Assembly (NCBI GenBank): GCA_900316975.1
Contig: ONFA01000005.1
Location: forward strand, 660-64,659
From: an uncultured Prevotellaceae bacterium
GTDB lineage: Bacteria > Bacteroidota > Bacteroidia > Bacteroidales > Bacteroidaceae
Length of the DNA: 64,000 nt
Reading direction: 5' to 3'
Part shown: positions 18,729 through 29,323 of the stretch, in pieces
How the letters are laid out: each line of letters begins with the position of its first letter
Position numbering within the stretch: position 1 is the first letter of the stretch
Position numbers and translations under genes: made by a program
The notes under the pieces: generated by a model
Database searches by the model: none
The model's input: only the letters and a program-made list of their open reading frames with translations
What the model was told of the DNA's origin: nothing

Positions 18729-19943
18729 TTATCGTCTTCCGCCACCACTACGGCCTGCGCCGCCAATGCTGCCACCGCCGCGACTGCCACCGATGCTACC
18801 ACCGCCACGACTGCCTCCGATGCTACCACCGCCAAAACCACCCACAGACGAACTACGAGTAGTAGTGGTCGGCGTGTAAGTGCGTGTCTGTTGTTGAACG
18901 GTACGAGTCTGCTCTTGTGTACGAGTCTGAGGTTGAACCGTTGTGCGACTGCTACTATTTTGGTTGCTAGACGAGCGTGTTGGCTGATAGGTCGTATTTG
19001 TCCCATTCATAATTGTGCTTCTTCTGGCCGCACCTTCACGAGCACGATTATAAGACTGCGTACGTGCCCCTTCGTTCGCTGAGGCCGATGTGCGTCCTGT
19101 ACGAGCATTAGTATAATCAGTATAAGAAGTTCCGCTGGCACGTGTGCCGCCTACTCCCCCACGAACCCCCTGAGCACTGGTACGTGTAGCGACAGCCGTT
19201 GTACGTGCTCCAACTGCGCCAGTACGTGAATTGAGCGCATTAGTGCGTACACCTAAATTACTGCCACCCATGGCGTTGGTGCGGATTCGATTACCTGCAG
19301 ACATATGTCCACGTGAAGAGTTAAACCCACGAGGCACGACATTGCGATAATAAGTAGTGTAATAAACTGGACGACTCCAACTTGGTCCCCATCCCCAATA
19401 TGTCCAGACATAAGGACGACTCCATCCCCATATACCGCCATACCAGCAATCCCAGGGTCCCCAAGTCCAACCATAACTCCAGCCATAGTGCCAATACCAC
19501 GGGTCATAAGGGTCGTAGAGATAGTCCCATGCTCCATAACCATAATAGAGATCCCAATAGTAAGGGCTTGCCAACGCATATAAACGTGGGCTATGGAAAC
19601 GCACAAGGCGACGAGAATAACGATAGTCCAACTCTGGGTCGTTCATATCATATCTCGGTTGTGCATCGTCTATTCCGACAGTGTCAATGCGTGCCGCAAG
19701 CGAATCTTCTGAATACTGACCATCGTACACATAACGACGGTTATATTCATCCTCGTTGCGCGTGTTGCTATGATAGTCAACAACAGTGGGGGCAACAACT
19801 GTCTCCATTCGTGCATTCATTGATGCTGCCACCCTTTTCTGAGCAGCCTCCTTCACTTTTTTTGAAGAGGTGAAATAAAGGTCATCCTGTGCCATGCTGA
19901 GCAATGGAAACAGAATCAAAGTTAATGCTAAAAATCTCTTCAT
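18729..19943 (-). CDS. exported low-complexity protein (aromatic core, Gly/Ser-repeat tail)
   Basis: 404 aa, signal peptide MKRFLALTLILFPLLSMAQ. Residues 20-110 are charged. Residues 115-190 are extremely rich in Trp, Tyr and Gly (WDLYYGYGAWDYLYDPYDPW and on). Residues 200-350 are Thr/Arg/Ser/Asn-rich and disordered. The C-terminus has three near-identical GGGSIGGSR repeats ending SGGGRR. I do not recognise a catalytic domain. Composition suggests a surface or periplasmic adhesive or scaffold protein. It may be co-transcribed with the OmpP1-type gene downstream. The repeat DNA (18745-18835) could vary in copy number. Confidence 0.7.
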   Translation of the reverse strand: MKRFLALTLILFPLLSMAQDDLYFTSSKKVKEAAQKRVAASMNARMETVVAPTVVDYHSNTRNEDEYNRRYVYDGQYSEDSLAARIDTVGIDDAQPRYDMNDPELDYRYSRRLVRFHSPRLYALASPYYWDLYYGYGAWDYLYDPYDPWYWHYGWSYGWTWGPWDCWYGGIWGWSRPYVWTYWGWGPSWSRPVYYTTYYRNVVPRGFNSSRGHMSAGNRIRTNAMGGSNLGVRTNALNSRTGAVGARTTAVATRTSAQGVRGGVGGTRASGTSYTDYTNARTGRTSASANEGARTQSYNRAREGAARRSTIMNGTNTTYQPTRSSSNQNSSSRTTVQPQTRTQEQTRTVQQQTRTYTPTTTTRSSSVGGFGGGSIGGSRGGGSIGGSRGGGSIGGAGRSGGGRR

Positions 19944-19989
19944 ATCCGTTCTATTTTATAGTTTGTTTACTACTGTAGTTTACACGGTG

Positions 19990-20124
19990 CAAATGTAGTG
20001 ACATTCTTATCACTTATTTGTATTGAAATCCCTACCTGTATAGGGGAAAATCCCTAAAAAGGGGAACTACCTGTGCAAAGATAGGCAAAAAATCTAAAAT
20101 TAGTCTATAATGATAACAAAATAG
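19990..20124 (-). promoter_or_regulatory. leader/promoter region of the exported protein gene
   Basis: Two minus-strand -7-like boxes are visible: TACATTTG near 19991-19998 and TATCTTTG near 20075-20082. Between them are two small hairpins, CCCTA..TAGGG (about 20032-20047) and TCCCT..GGGGA (about 20049-20063). Which box is used is unclear. Confidence 0.4.
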
Positions 20125-20199
20125 TGCTTTTTTGTAGCCCTCATATTGGGTATATCGGATGAAATCACTAATTTTGAGCCAAAATTCAATTGTTAGATT

Positions 20200-23163
20200 A
20201 TGAAGAAAAACTTAAACCTCATCTTTTGTGGAATCATGGGACTATCTCTCTCCATGCCCATGTCTGCAATAGCCCTGTCTTCACATAAGACACCCATAGC
20301 CTCAACCAAGGCAAAGCCACGCACCATCATCAAGGTGGAAAGCATCAATGTAGAAACCCCTGTCGGCACCGTCCCCCGCTTGCCATGGCAGGTTTGGGTA
20401 ACCTACAGTGACGGAAGCCATGAATGGAGACAAACAAAATGGACGAACTCTCTGCTTACCACCGAACAACAGGAAGCCAATCCAAAACTGAATCCTGCGG
20501 GGAAAACATACACTGTCAATGGCTTCATCATTGGCGACAACACAACTGACAACGGCTACCCCATCACCGCCCATGTCAGTATTACCAATCAGGAGTGGAA
20601 AGTCCCGAATCAAAGGCCGATTGTACAACCACTTCCACTAAAAGATGTTTACATAAAGAAAAACAACAGATTATCGCACAACAGAGACCTTGACATCAAG
20701 ACGATTCTTTCACTCGATATTACCCAACAACTCTACAACTACCGCGACACCTACGGACTACCAACCACAGGTTATACACGATCAGACGGTTGGGACTCTC
20801 CCACCACCAAACTGAAGGGACACGGCAGCGGGCACTACATGAGTGCATTGGCTTTTGCCTACGCTTCATCCGCCAACAATGCTGAGCAACGAAAGGAACT
20901 TCGGAGCCGCATCGTACGCATGGTGAACGAACTGCGTGAATGTCAGGAACGCACTTTCGTTTGGGACAGCACTCTTAACCGCTATCGGGAAGCACGTGAC
21001 TATGCACCCGAAGAAGAACTGAAGCGGATGAAAGGCGATTGGAAAGCCTTTGACGAGTACAAGAAAGACTACCGTCACTATGGTTACGGCTATCTGAATG
21101 CCATTCCGGCAGCCCACCCTGCCCTGATTGAGTGTTATCGCGCGTACAATAATGAAGAATGGGTGTGGGCACCTTACTACACCATCCACAAGCAACTGGC
21201 AGGCCTCATCGACATTGCCAACAACATTGACGACCAGAAGATTGCCGATAAAGCCCTGCTCATCGCCAAAGACATGGGACTTTGGGTGTGGAACCGCATG
21301 CACTACCGCACCTATGTAAAAGCCGATGGTACAAAGGCTGAACGTCAGGCAAAACCTGGCAACCGATATGAGATGTGGAACATGTACATAGCAGGCGAGG
21401 TGGGCGGCATGGCTGAATCGCTATCACGACTGGCGGAGATGGTCAGCAACCCTACAGAAAAGGCACACTTGATAGAAGCCGCCAACTGTTTCGATTCTCC
21501 CGCATTTTTCGACCCTGTGTCGAAGAACATCGATGACATCCGTACCCGCCATGCTAACCAGCACATCCCGATGATTGTCGGCGCATTACGTTCCTACATC
21601 ACCAACGGAAATCCCTATTATTACAACCTTGCCTACAACTTCTGGAATCTTGTGCAGGGACGTTACACCTATGCCATGGGTGGTGTGGGAAACGGCGAGA
21701 TGTTCCGTCAACCCTACTCACAGATTCTCTCGATGAACACCAGTGTGCAGAGTGACTTCCAACACAACATGTATCCAAATCCCGACATCAACGAGACGTG
21801 CTGTGCATACAACCTCGCCAAACTCACCAAAGACCTCAACTGCTTTGACCCTGATAATGCTGCCTATATGGACTACTATGAGCGTGTGCTCTACAACCAG
21901 ATCATAGGTTCCCTCCATCCTGACCATTGGGGTGTCACCTATCAGTACGCTGTGGGCATGAATGCCATCAAACCTTACGGCAACGAGACGCCTCAGGCAA
22001 CTTGCTGCGGCGGTACAGGTGTAGAAAACCACGTAAAATACCAAGAGGCAGCCTATTTTGCCAATGACAACACGCTATGGGTGGCACTTTATCTGCCCAC
22101 GGAAGCGAAATGGCACGGGGCAACCATCAACCAAGACTGTAAATGGCCTGCGGAGCGGAGCACCATCACGGTGGTGCCAGACAAATCATCCGTTACCTTC
22201 GCCATGAAACTGCGTGTACCCTATTGGGCAACCGAAGGATTCGATGTAAAACTGAATGGAAAATCCATCGCAAAATCTTATCAGCCAAGTTCTTACGTAG
22301 AGATCCCTCTGCGCGAATGGACTGCCACCGACAAGGTGGAGGTCATCATGCCTTTCATCCCACACATCAACTGGGGACCAGACAAGATGGATCTTGCAGC
22401 CACGGGGAAGAATGACACACACACACCATTCGCTCCCCAATGGGTAGGTGCCATCATGTATGGTCCACTTGTCATGGCAACTCCTGATGTGAAGGAATGG
22501 AAAGATGCCGACTTCACTCTCCCGTCCAACCTCAGTAACATCCTTCCGAACGAAGCAACTCTCGACAGCAAATATGGCGACAACCTCTTCACGCTCTCAC
22601 TTGGCAGCAAGCGATTCCAGCCAGACTACTATCAAACAGGTCACTCCACTCATTACCTCCGTCTCAATGTGCTGACAGGTGGCAAGCAGAAAGTGAAGAA
22701 AGGCATCGACAAGACCAGCCTTGAACAAATGGTGCAGGTGGCAAAAGAGCGCATGGACAGCCAAAACGCATGGAATGCCTTGACTGTCAAAGTACCCGCC
22801 TTCTCCCCTTGGGCACCCAATGGCTATGCCCGTTTGCTCACCCAAGTAGAAGCGGCAGAGAAAGTGTTAAAGAAATCAAAGAAGGAACTCACGCAGGATG
22901 AGATTAACGCTGCCGCCTCGGCACTCAACGTTTCCATCAACACCATGCGCCCAGGCAACCTTGCCGAACCAGAAGACCTCAAGAACCTGATGACCCTCCT
23001 CCAACAGGCCATCAACACCTCCAACAAGACCACCCAACTACGAGAAGCCATCGACTATGCAAACATGGTGGTGCAGTATGTCAACGAAGGGTCTGGCACA
23101 CGCGACCTTATCGAGAAAGCCACGAACAAACTGCTTGAAGCACAGACCACCATTGAACGATAA
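20200..23163 (+). CDS. exported beta-L-arabinofuranosidase, GH127 family
   Basis: 987 aa with a signal peptide (MKKNLNLIFCGIMGLSLSM...). Residues about 45-140 are a bacterial Ig-like (Big_4-type) domain (KVESINVETPVGTVPRLPWQV). The DUF1680/GH127 (alpha/alpha)6 barrel runs from about 165 to 700. The zinc-thiolate catalytic centre known for HypBA1 is recognisable as E532 and C534 in INETCCAYNLAKL and C602-C603 in QATCCGGTGVENH; one Cys acts as nucleophile. A C-terminal helical region (about 840-987) may mediate sugar or surface binding. It releases L-arabinofuranose from arabinan, arabinoxylan or hydroxyproline glycans. No SusC/D genes are nearby, so it is not in a classical PUL here. Confidence 0.9.
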   Translation: MKKNLNLIFCGIMGLSLSMPMSAIALSSHKTPIASTKAKPRTIIKVESINVETPVGTVPRLPWQVWVTYSDGSHEWRQTKWTNSLLTTEQQEANPKLNPAGKTYTVNGFIIGDNTTDNGYPITAHVSITNQEWKVPNQRPIVQPLPLKDVYIKKNNRLSHNRDLDIKTILSLDITQQLYNYRDTYGLPTTGYTRSDGWDSPTTKLKGHGSGHYMSALAFAYASSANNAEQRKELRSRIVRMVNELRECQERTFVWDSTLNRYREARDYAPEEELKRMKGDWKAFDEYKKDYRHYGYGYLNAIPAAHPALIECYRAYNNEEWVWAPYYTIHKQLAGLIDIANNIDDQKIADKALLIAKDMGLWVWNRMHYRTYVKADGTKAERQAKPGNRYEMWNMYIAGEVGGMAESLSRLAEMVSNPTEKAHLIEAANCFDSPAFFDPVSKNIDDIRTRHANQHIPMIVGALRSYITNGNPYYYNLAYNFWNLVQGRYTYAMGGVGNGEMFRQPYSQILSMNTSVQSDFQHNMYPNPDINETCCAYNLAKLTKDLNCFDPDNAAYMDYYERVLYNQIIGSLHPDHWGVTYQYAVGMNAIKPYGNETPQATCCGGTGVENHVKYQEAAYFANDNTLWVALYLPTEAKWHGATINQDCKWPAERSTITVVPDKSSVTFAMKLRVPYWATEGFDVKLNGKSIAKSYQPSSYVEIPLREWTATDKVEVIMPFIPHINWGPDKMDLAATGKNDTHTPFAPQWVGAIMYGPLVMATPDVKEWKDADFTLPSNLSNILPNEATLDSKYGDNLFTLSLGSKRFQPDYYQTGHSTHYLRLNVLTGGKQKVKKGIDKTSLEQMVQVAKERMDSQNAWNALTVKVPAFSPWAPNGYARLLTQVEAAEKVLKKSKKELTQDEINAAASALNVSINTMRPGNLAEPEDLKNLMTLLQQAINTSNKTTQLREAIDYANMVVQYVNEGSGTRDLIEKATNKLLEAQTTIER

Positions 23164-23230
23164 CATACATGTGTGCATTCCTTGACTTCACCGACCGATA
23201 CCAGTTGGCAACTATCAGCATTTCACACAT

Positions 23231-23270
23231 TCCCATTTGTGCCACTTGATTTCTTATGGCACAAATGGGA
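23231..23270 (+). terminator. terminator of the GH127 gene
   Basis: Perfect 14-bp stem TCCCATTTGTGCCA / TGGCACAAATGGGA with a 12-nt loop, followed by ATTGCTTTTGTTTTTTT. Confidence 0.9.
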
Positions 23271-23352
23271 ATTGCTTTTGTTTTTTTCCATAAAATGGCA
23301 GCTTGGAGTGAAGTTTTTCAAGAAAACGTTTCCGTGTTCGGGGAAAATGTTG

Positions 23353-23360
23353 TAATTTTG
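23353..23360 (+). promoter_or_regulatory. -7 box of the TPR gene
   Basis: TAATTTTG, 53 bp before the ATG at 23414. The upstream box is not clear. Confidence 0.45.
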
Positions 23361-23413
23361 CATGGTTTTTGTGTTAGAACCCAATTGGAACAAAAAAAAT
23401 AAAAAAACATATT

Positions 23414-24094
23414 ATGGCAAAAAACAAAAAACAACAAGCAACCGATGAGCCTATCGCACTTGACGTACAGTTGAGCAAAGGCGAGGCTTTCATCGAGAAA
23501 AACTGGAAGAAACTCGCTATTGTGATTGGCGCCATCATCGTGATTGTAGCAGGCATTTACACCTACAAGCACTACATGGCAGGTAAGGAACTGGAAGCAC
23601 AAAAGGCTATTGCCGGTGCACAGACAGCATTTGCTCAGCAGCAGTACGAGCAGGCACTGAAAGGCGAAGGCAACACCAAGGGTCTTCTGAAAATCATCGA
23701 AGAGTATGGCGGCACAGAGACAGCCAACATCGCAAAACTCTACGCAGGTCTGGCATACGCCAAGACTGACAAGGTGGATGAAGCCATCAAGATGTTGGAA
23801 GACTTCTCCGTGCAGGACGATGACATGGTTTCTCCGGCAGCCATTGCGGCACTCGGCAACCTCTACGTGAAGAAGGGTGACAACGAGAAGGGAATCAAGA
23901 CCCTCATTAAGGCAGCCGAAGAGGCTGACAACGATGCGGTAAGCCCCGTATTTCTCCTGCAGGCTGGTGAAGTGTATGAGTCACTCGGCCAGAATGACAA
24001 GGCATTGGAACTCTACAACAAAATCAAGAAGCAGTACTTCCGCAGCCCCCTCTCTCAAGAGATTGACATGTACATCGAAAGAGCAACTAAATAA
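23414..24094 (+). CDS. membrane-anchored tetratricopeptide-repeat protein (YfgM-like layout)
   Basis: 226 aa. A charged N-terminus (MAKNKKQQATDEPIALDVQL) precedes one membrane segment at about 36-52 (LAIVIGAIIVIVAGIY). The rest is helical TPR repeats (LYAGLAYAKTDKVDEAIKML, ALGNLYVKKGDNEKGIKTL, LLQAGEVYESLGQNDKALELY). The layout, one N-terminal anchor with a periplasmic TPR domain, resembles YfgM/BamD-like accessory proteins of envelope biogenesis. It precedes ribH by 140 bp, with an inverted-repeat element between them. Confidence 0.75.
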   Translation: MAKNKKQQATDEPIALDVQLSKGEAFIEKNWKKLAIVIGAIIVIVAGIYTYKHYMAGKELEAQKAIAGAQTAFAQQQYEQALKGEGNTKGLLKIIEEYGGTETANIAKLYAGLAYAKTDKVDEAIKMLEDFSVQDDDMVSPAAIAALGNLYVKKGDNEKGIKTLIKAAEEADNDAVSPVFLLQAGEVYESLGQNDKALELYNKIKKQYFRSPLSQEIDMYIERATK

Positions 24095-24115
24095 AGAGAA
24101 ATAAGAAAAAAACAT

Positions 24116-24203
24116 AAGTGAAAAACTAAAAACTAAAAGTCAAAGTTACCACAGCCTTCCATAAGCCTCGTAATCTTCACTTTTAGTTTTTAGTTTTTCA
24201 CTT
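24116..24203. repeat. AT-rich inverted-repeat element (element 1)
   Basis: The arms 24116-24140 and 24179-24203 are perfect 25-bp inverted copies built of the tandem words AAAAACT / AAAAGT. They enclose a 38-bp core containing CCTTCC. It fills the gap between the TPR gene and ribH. Confidence 0.8.
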
Positions 24204-24233
24204 TTTTACTTATCCACTCAAACCATCAATATT

Positions 24234-24734
24234 ATGGCAACAAAGAATCATAACCTTTCCGACTACGACATCACATCTGTGCCCAACGCTACAGGAATGA
24301 AGATAGGCATTGTGGTGGCAGAATGGAACGAGAGCATCACAGCCTCATTGCTGGAGGGAGCCAAGCAGACGCTGATGAAGAATGGCGTTTTTCCCGAAGA
24401 CATCACGGTGATGACCGTGCCAGGCAGTTTTGAACTGGTGTATGGCGCTTCACAGATGGTGAAGGCAGGCGTTGACGCCGTGATTGCCATCGGCTGCGTA
24501 ATTCGTGGCGACACACCCCACGACCGCTACATCTGCCAAGGTGTCACCTACGGATTGGCTCGTCTGAATGCCGTCCAGGACGTACCCGTCATCTACGGAC
24601 TCATCACCACACTCGACATGCAGCAAGCCGAAGAACGTGCTGGCGGCAAGATGGGTAACAAGGGCGACGAATGTGCCGTGACAGCCATCAAGATGGTTGA
24701 TTTCAAGAGAAGAATGGTTACGCCGAACAACTAA
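24234..24734 (+). CDS. ribH: 6,7-dimethyl-8-ribityllumazine synthase
   Basis: 166 aa, penultimate enzyme of riboflavin synthesis, condensing the ribityl-diaminouracil intermediate with dihydroxybutanone phosphate. It forms icosahedral or pentameric assemblies in the cytosol. Signatures are [31 protein letters not shown] and [14 protein letters not shown] with catalytic H96, then [21 protein letters not shown]. Other rib genes are not in the window. Its last 38 bp overlap the proposed start of tamB. Confidence 0.96.
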   Translation: MATKNHNLSDYDITSVPNATGMKIGIVVAEWNESITASLLEGAKQTLMKNGVFPEDITVMTVPGSFELVYGASQMVKAGVDAVIAIGCVIRGDTPHDRYICQGVTYGLARLNAVQDVPVIYGLITTLDMQQAEERAGGKMGNKGDECAVTAIKMVDFKRRMVTPNN

Positions 24735-27700
24735 AACAGTTGAAAAAACAACTTATCGGTTGAAAAGGCTTGAGAAAATATTAGTCAATGTTGTAGGCAC
24801 CATTGTTGCTATCTATGCAGGCATAGTCCTACTGTTCAGTTTGCCTTTCATGCAGAGTGCGCTGGCAAGTTGGACGGCTAACATTCTATCCCAACAACTC
24901 AAGTCGAAAGTGGAAATTGGGAGCATCAACCTCGGTTTTCTCAATCGGGTCATAGTGAACGACATGACCCTCTACGAGCCTGACGGCAAGCAAATGGCAA
25001 CCATCGCCCGTATGTCTGCCACCATCGACCTCCTCGCCCTACTGTCGGGACAGGTGAACATCGGTACGGCACAACTCTTCGGTGCAAAAGCCACCCTCTA
25101 CAAAGAGACCCCTGACAGCACCCCCAACTTCCAATTCATCATCGACGCCTTCGCCAAGGAGGAAACGCAGGAACCGACAGCACTCAATCTGCGCATTGGC
25201 TCCCTTATCATGCGCCATGCCGATGTCACCTACGACCTCAGGTCGGCAATCATGCAGCAGGGGAAACTCGATCCCGATCATCTAAAACTTCACGATTTCG
25301 GTGTGAATGTCGTGTTGCGTTGTCTGACAAACGACTCCATCAACTTGACCTTGCGCCGTCTGCAAGCCAAAGAACTCAATTCGGGTTTGACCCTGCACGA
25401 TACCAAACTGAAACTTGTGGGCAACCAGCAAAGCGCCACATTCTCCGACCTCGACCTGTCTATGCCCCATTCTCATTTGACAGCCGACTCGCTCTATGCT
25501 GAATACGGAAAATGGAGTACAGACCGCACATTCACATTCCACACTACATCCATCTCCGGGCACATCACGCCACGCGACCTCGCCCCACTCTACAGCAAAC
25601 TGTCCTCGTTGACCGATGCCATCGACCTCAGCCTCTCAGCTGAAGGCAATGAGCAGGAAATACGGGTGAAGGAGTGCCACGTTGCAACCAAGAATGAAGG
25701 CATAATGCTCCGTGCCACCGCACAGATTTCACGTCCTTTCGACCAGCAAAAGCGGAACCTGCATGCCGATATCAACACTCTCCACATCAACAGTGACGAG
25801 ATGCACAGTTGGGCAGATGTTTTGATGCCCGACCATCAAGAAGACAGGCTCATCAATGCCATCCATGAAATCAACTACAACGGAACCGTCGATTATGCCG
25901 CCAACGGGAATTTGTTCTCCACAGGCAACCTCACCACAGGCATCGGACATGCCACCTACGACCTGACCTACGATGCCACCCATTTCCTCACTGGCACCAT
26001 CAACGGTGACTCCATCAATCTCGGCAAACTGCAAGAGGACGAGCGGTTTGGAACCACCTCCTTCGACCTCGATCTCGCCATGAATTTGACCTCAACTTCG
26101 CCATTCCCAGTCGGAAAGGCAAGCGGAAAGATATACAATATTTATTATAATGGATACAACTACCAGAACATCGACCTTGATGCACGGAGCACGGCAACAC
26201 AGATTGAGGGAACCTTCAACATCGACGACGAAAACGTAAAAGCCTACACCGGATTTGCCTACGCCGATTTGCCCACCAAAGACATCAATCTCAATATTCT
26301 ACTGGAGCGATTCTGTCCCCACAACCTTCATTTGACCAGCAGCCACATAGGTGAAAGCCTCTCCCTCAACAGTTCAATCCAACTGAGCGGACATGATTTC
26401 AAACATCTGTACGGTTCTGCAACGATGGAGGACATCAACCTTGCCACCCCAACCGATTCCTACCACCTCGACGGCATCATGCTCCATGCCCAAAAACTTG
26501 ACAACGGCGAGAGCCACTATCACATCAAAAGCGACATCCTGTCGGGCGACATTCAGGGCGAGACCACCCTTACAGACATCGTCAATAGTTTCATCCATCA
26601 GATGTCCCATCATCTGCCCATCATCTTCAAGCCCCAGCAGGACAACTCCACTGTCTCCGCATCCCACTTCACCTACGACTTGACCTTAACCGATGCACCC
26701 ATCCTGCACCACCTTGTCGATGCCGACTTTGCCCTCGATCGTCCCATGCGCATCTTTGGCGATTTGGATGCCACCGGGGAAAAAATGTCGTTCCAACTCG
26801 ATGCACCCAGCATCACCTACAACACCACCTCCTACGACAACATCGCCGTGGCTTGCAACTCCACCCCCAACAACATGAACGTACATGCCATCGCCTCCAC
26901 CGTCAAGGAGAGCGAGGATGAAGAAGAGCCGTCCACTTCAACCACACTCGACGTGATGGCAGACATACACGACAACCGCATCGTCAGCGACCTCTACATG
27001 AACACCACGGGCGTGAACAGCATCATGCTTCAGGTGCTGCCCATCATCCAACTCAGCGATTCGGCAGGAAGCATGAAGACCGACATCACCCTGAGAAAGT
27101 CAAATGCCCTCATCAACGACACGGCATGGACCGTATCGCCATCGCGCATCCTGCTTTACAAGAAAAACATAGAGTGCCACAACGTCAGGTTCTCCAACAA
27201 CAACACAAACAGTTTCCTTGCCATCGACGGAAAGGCATCCGACCAGCCCATAGACTCACTGGTGGCAACTTTGAATAACCTCGAGATCAAATACATCATG
27301 TCACTGGTGAATTGGAATGTCGTGCGGTTTGCAGGCAAGGCATCAGGCAACGTGGTGGTAAACAACGTGTTGGGCGGAGGTGTGCCAGACGTGCGAGCCA
27401 GCCTCTATGTGGAAGACCTTTCCGTTCAAGAAGGGCCACTCGGCAATGCCAACATCACCGCCCATTGGGATAAGGAGGTGGAAGGTATCAGCGTGGACGG
27501 GCGAATTGTTGACCTCTACCAAGTGCCAGACGGACTCACGGGCAGGGTACGCAACGTGACAGGCGTCACAACCGTAGATGGCTGGATTTCGCCTGCCAAG
27601 AACGACATACAGTTGAATGTGAACACCCACAACACCAACGCCGCTTTCATCCACGGATTCCTCGGTGGCGTGTTCAAGGAAGTGTCGGGCTTTGTCACTG

Positions 27701-29280
27701 GTCCCATCAGCATCATCGGCCCGCTCAACAACGTCAATATCGTGGGCGATGCCGTGCCCACCATGAACCTGCGGTTGCGTGCCACCAATGTGCCCTACCA
27801 CATCGAGGGCGACACCCTCCACATGCGCCCCTATCTGTTCGATTTCCGCAACATCAGCATCTACGACCGCTTCGGACACCGCTCCACCATCAACGGACAG
27901 GTGACCCACCGCAACATGAAGAACTTCGCCTACCACTTCAAGGCCGACCTTCACGAGTTGCTTGCCTACGATGAGACGGAGTTCAACAGTGACAAGTTCC
28001 TTGCCACTGTCTTCACCGACGGCGACCTCACCATCGACGGCAGCGATGGGCATCCGCTCTATGTGAATGCAAACGTCACCCCCACCCGAGGCTCCGTCTT
28101 TGCCTACGATGCAGCCACCCCTGATGCCATCACGGGCAATTCCTTCATCGAGTTCCGCGACCGCGACTCCTTGTTGACCCGCAATCCGCAATTGCTCGCT
28201 CCTGAGTGGGATGAGGAAAATGTGCCTGTGACAAAAGATTCGCTCACCATCGTCAAGGAAGCCAAACGCAACTACAACAGCGACATATTCATCAACTTCG
28301 ACATCAACCTCACCCCTGCCTGTGAAGTGAAACTCCGCATGGACAACATCGAGGACGGCTACATGCGCACCTTCGGCAACGCACGCCTCAAGGCACAATG
28401 GTACAACAAAGGCTCCTTCCAGATGTTTGGCAACTACAACATCTCCTCTGGTTCCTACCGCCTCTATCTGCAAGACATCATCTTCCGCGACCTTGCCTTG
28501 CAGCCTGGTTCCCTCGTTGAGTTCAACGGCAATCCCTTCGATGCCAACATCCATCTGATTTGCCATCACACCATCAATTCCGTGCCCCTCAGCGACCTCA
28601 CCTCTACCACCGCCTTCTCGCAAAACAACAAAGTGAAGGTTATCTGTATCCTTGACATCACGGGCAAACTCGGCAACATGGACTTCAAGTTCAATATGGA
28701 TTTGCCCAACGTGAACGAAGAGACACGCCAACTTGTGCGCTCCATGATCAACTCCGAAGAGGAGATGAACACGCAGATGATATACCTCTTGGGACTGGGA
28801 CGATTCTACCCCAACGAATATGCCCGTGCCAACGGCAACGGCAATTCGGAACAGGCAGTCAACTCGCTCCTCTCCTCCACCCTCAGCGGACAAATCAACC
28901 AGATGCTCAGCAACATGATAGGCCGCGACAGCAACTGGAACTTCGGCTCATCGCTCACCACGGGTGAGAAAGGCTGGGACGACCTTGACGTAGAGGGAAT
29001 CCTCGAAGGGCGGCTCCTTGATGAACGCTTATTAATCAACGGTGCTTTCGGCTATCGCGACAACGCCATGACCAACCGTTCTAGTTTCATCGGCGACTTC
29101 GAGGTGAAATGGCGACTCGATCAGAAGGGCAACCTCTACGTGAAAGCCTACAACCAAACTAATGACCGCTACTTCACCAAAGCCACCCTCAACACACAGG
29201 GCGTGGGACTCTCATGGCGTCACAACTTCGAGAGCATCCGGCGACGAATGCGGCAGAAAGACAAAGAGAAACAAAAGTGA
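24697..29280 (+). CDS. tamB: TamB-family translocation and assembly module protein (DUF490)
   Basis: Up to 1527 aa. One N-terminal membrane anchor (about residues 29-51: [20 protein letters not shown]) is followed by a very long periplasmic beta-rich region of AsmA/TamB type. The C-terminal TamB domain is recognisable ([40 protein letters not shown] and [26 protein letters not shown]). The family bridges inner and outer membrane for phospholipid or outer-membrane-protein delivery. The first in-frame ATG lies inside the anchor, so the start must be a rare codon: TTG at 24697, overlapping ribH, or TTG at 24760. No tamA is adjacent. Confidence 0.88.
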   Translation: MISREEWLRRTTKTVEKTTYRLKRLEKILVNVVGTIVAIYAGIVLLFSLPFMQSALASWTANILSQQLKSKVEIGSINLGFLNRVIVNDMTLYEPDGKQMATIARMSATIDLLALLSGQVNIGTAQLFGAKATLYKETPDSTPNFQFIIDAFAKEETQEPTALNLRIGSLIMRHADVTYDLRSAIMQQGKLDPDHLKLHDFGVNVVLRCLTNDSINLTLRRLQAKELNSGLTLHDTKLKLVGNQQSATFSDLDLSMPHSHLTADSLYAEYGKWSTDRTFTFHTTSISGHITPRDLAPLYSKLSSLTDAIDLSLSAEGNEQEIRVKECHVATKNEGIMLRATAQISRPFDQQKRNLHADINTLHINSDEMHSWADVLMPDHQEDRLINAIHEINYNGTVDYAANGNLFSTGNLTTGIGHATYDLTYDATHFLTGTINGDSINLGKLQEDERFGTTSFDLDLAMNLTSTSPFPVGKASGKIYNIYYNGYNYQNIDLDARSTATQIEGTFNIDDENVKAYTGFAYADLPTKDINLNILLERFCPHNLHLTSSHIGESLSLNSSIQLSGHDFKHLYGSATMEDINLATPTDSYHLDGIMLHAQKLDNGESHYHIKSDILSGDIQGETTLTDIVNSFIHQMSHHLPIIFKPQQDNSTVSASHFTYDLTLTDAPILHHLVDADFALDRPMRIFGDLDATGEKMSFQLDAPSITYNTTSYDNIAVACNSTPNNMNVHAIASTVKESEDEEEPSTSTTLDVMADIHDNRIVSDLYMNTTGVNSIMLQVLPIIQLSDSAGSMKTDITLRKSNALINDTAWTVSPSRILLYKKNIECHNVRFSNNNTNSFLAIDGKASDQPIDSLVATLNNLEIKYIMSLVNWNVVRFAGKASGNVVVNNVLGGGVPDVRASLYVEDLSVQEGPLGNANITAHWDKEVEGISVDGRIVDLYQVPDGLTGRVRNVTGVTTVDGWISPAKNDIQLNVNTHNTNAAFIHGFLGGVFKEVSGFVTGPISIIGPLNNVNIVGDAVPTMNLRLRATNVPYHIEGDTLHMRPYLFDFRNISIYDRFGHRSTINGQVTHRNMKNFAYHFKADLHELLAYDETEFNSDKFLATVFTDGDLTIDGSDGHPLYVNANVTPTRGSVFAYDAATPDAITGNSFIEFRDRDSLLTRNPQLLAPEWDEENVPVTKDSLTIVKEAKRNYNSDIFINFDINLTPACEVKLRMDNIEDGYMRTFGNARLKAQWYNKGSFQMFGNYNISSGSYRLYLQDIIFRDLALQPGSLVEFNGNPFDANIHLICHHTINSVPLSDLTSTTAFSQNNKVKVICILDITGKLGNMDFKFNMDLPNVNEETRQLVRSMINSEEEMNTQMIYLLGLGRFYPNEYARANGNGNSEQAVNSLLSSTLSGQINQMLSNMIGRDSNWNFGSSLTTGEKGWDDLDVEGILEGRLLDERLLINGAFGYRDNAMTNRSSFIGDFEVKWRLDQKGNLYVKAYNQTNDRYFTKATLNTQGVGLSWRHNFESIRRRMRQKDKEKQK

Positions 29281-29323
29281 AGCAAAAATATAATGCAGTA
29301 TTAACACCTAAAACCAATCAGCA

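Noticed and set aside
27343..28893. Antisense frame of 516 codons inside tamB
   Set aside because: Codon-bias shadow of the coding strand; Val/Gly/His-rich and without any recognisable fold.
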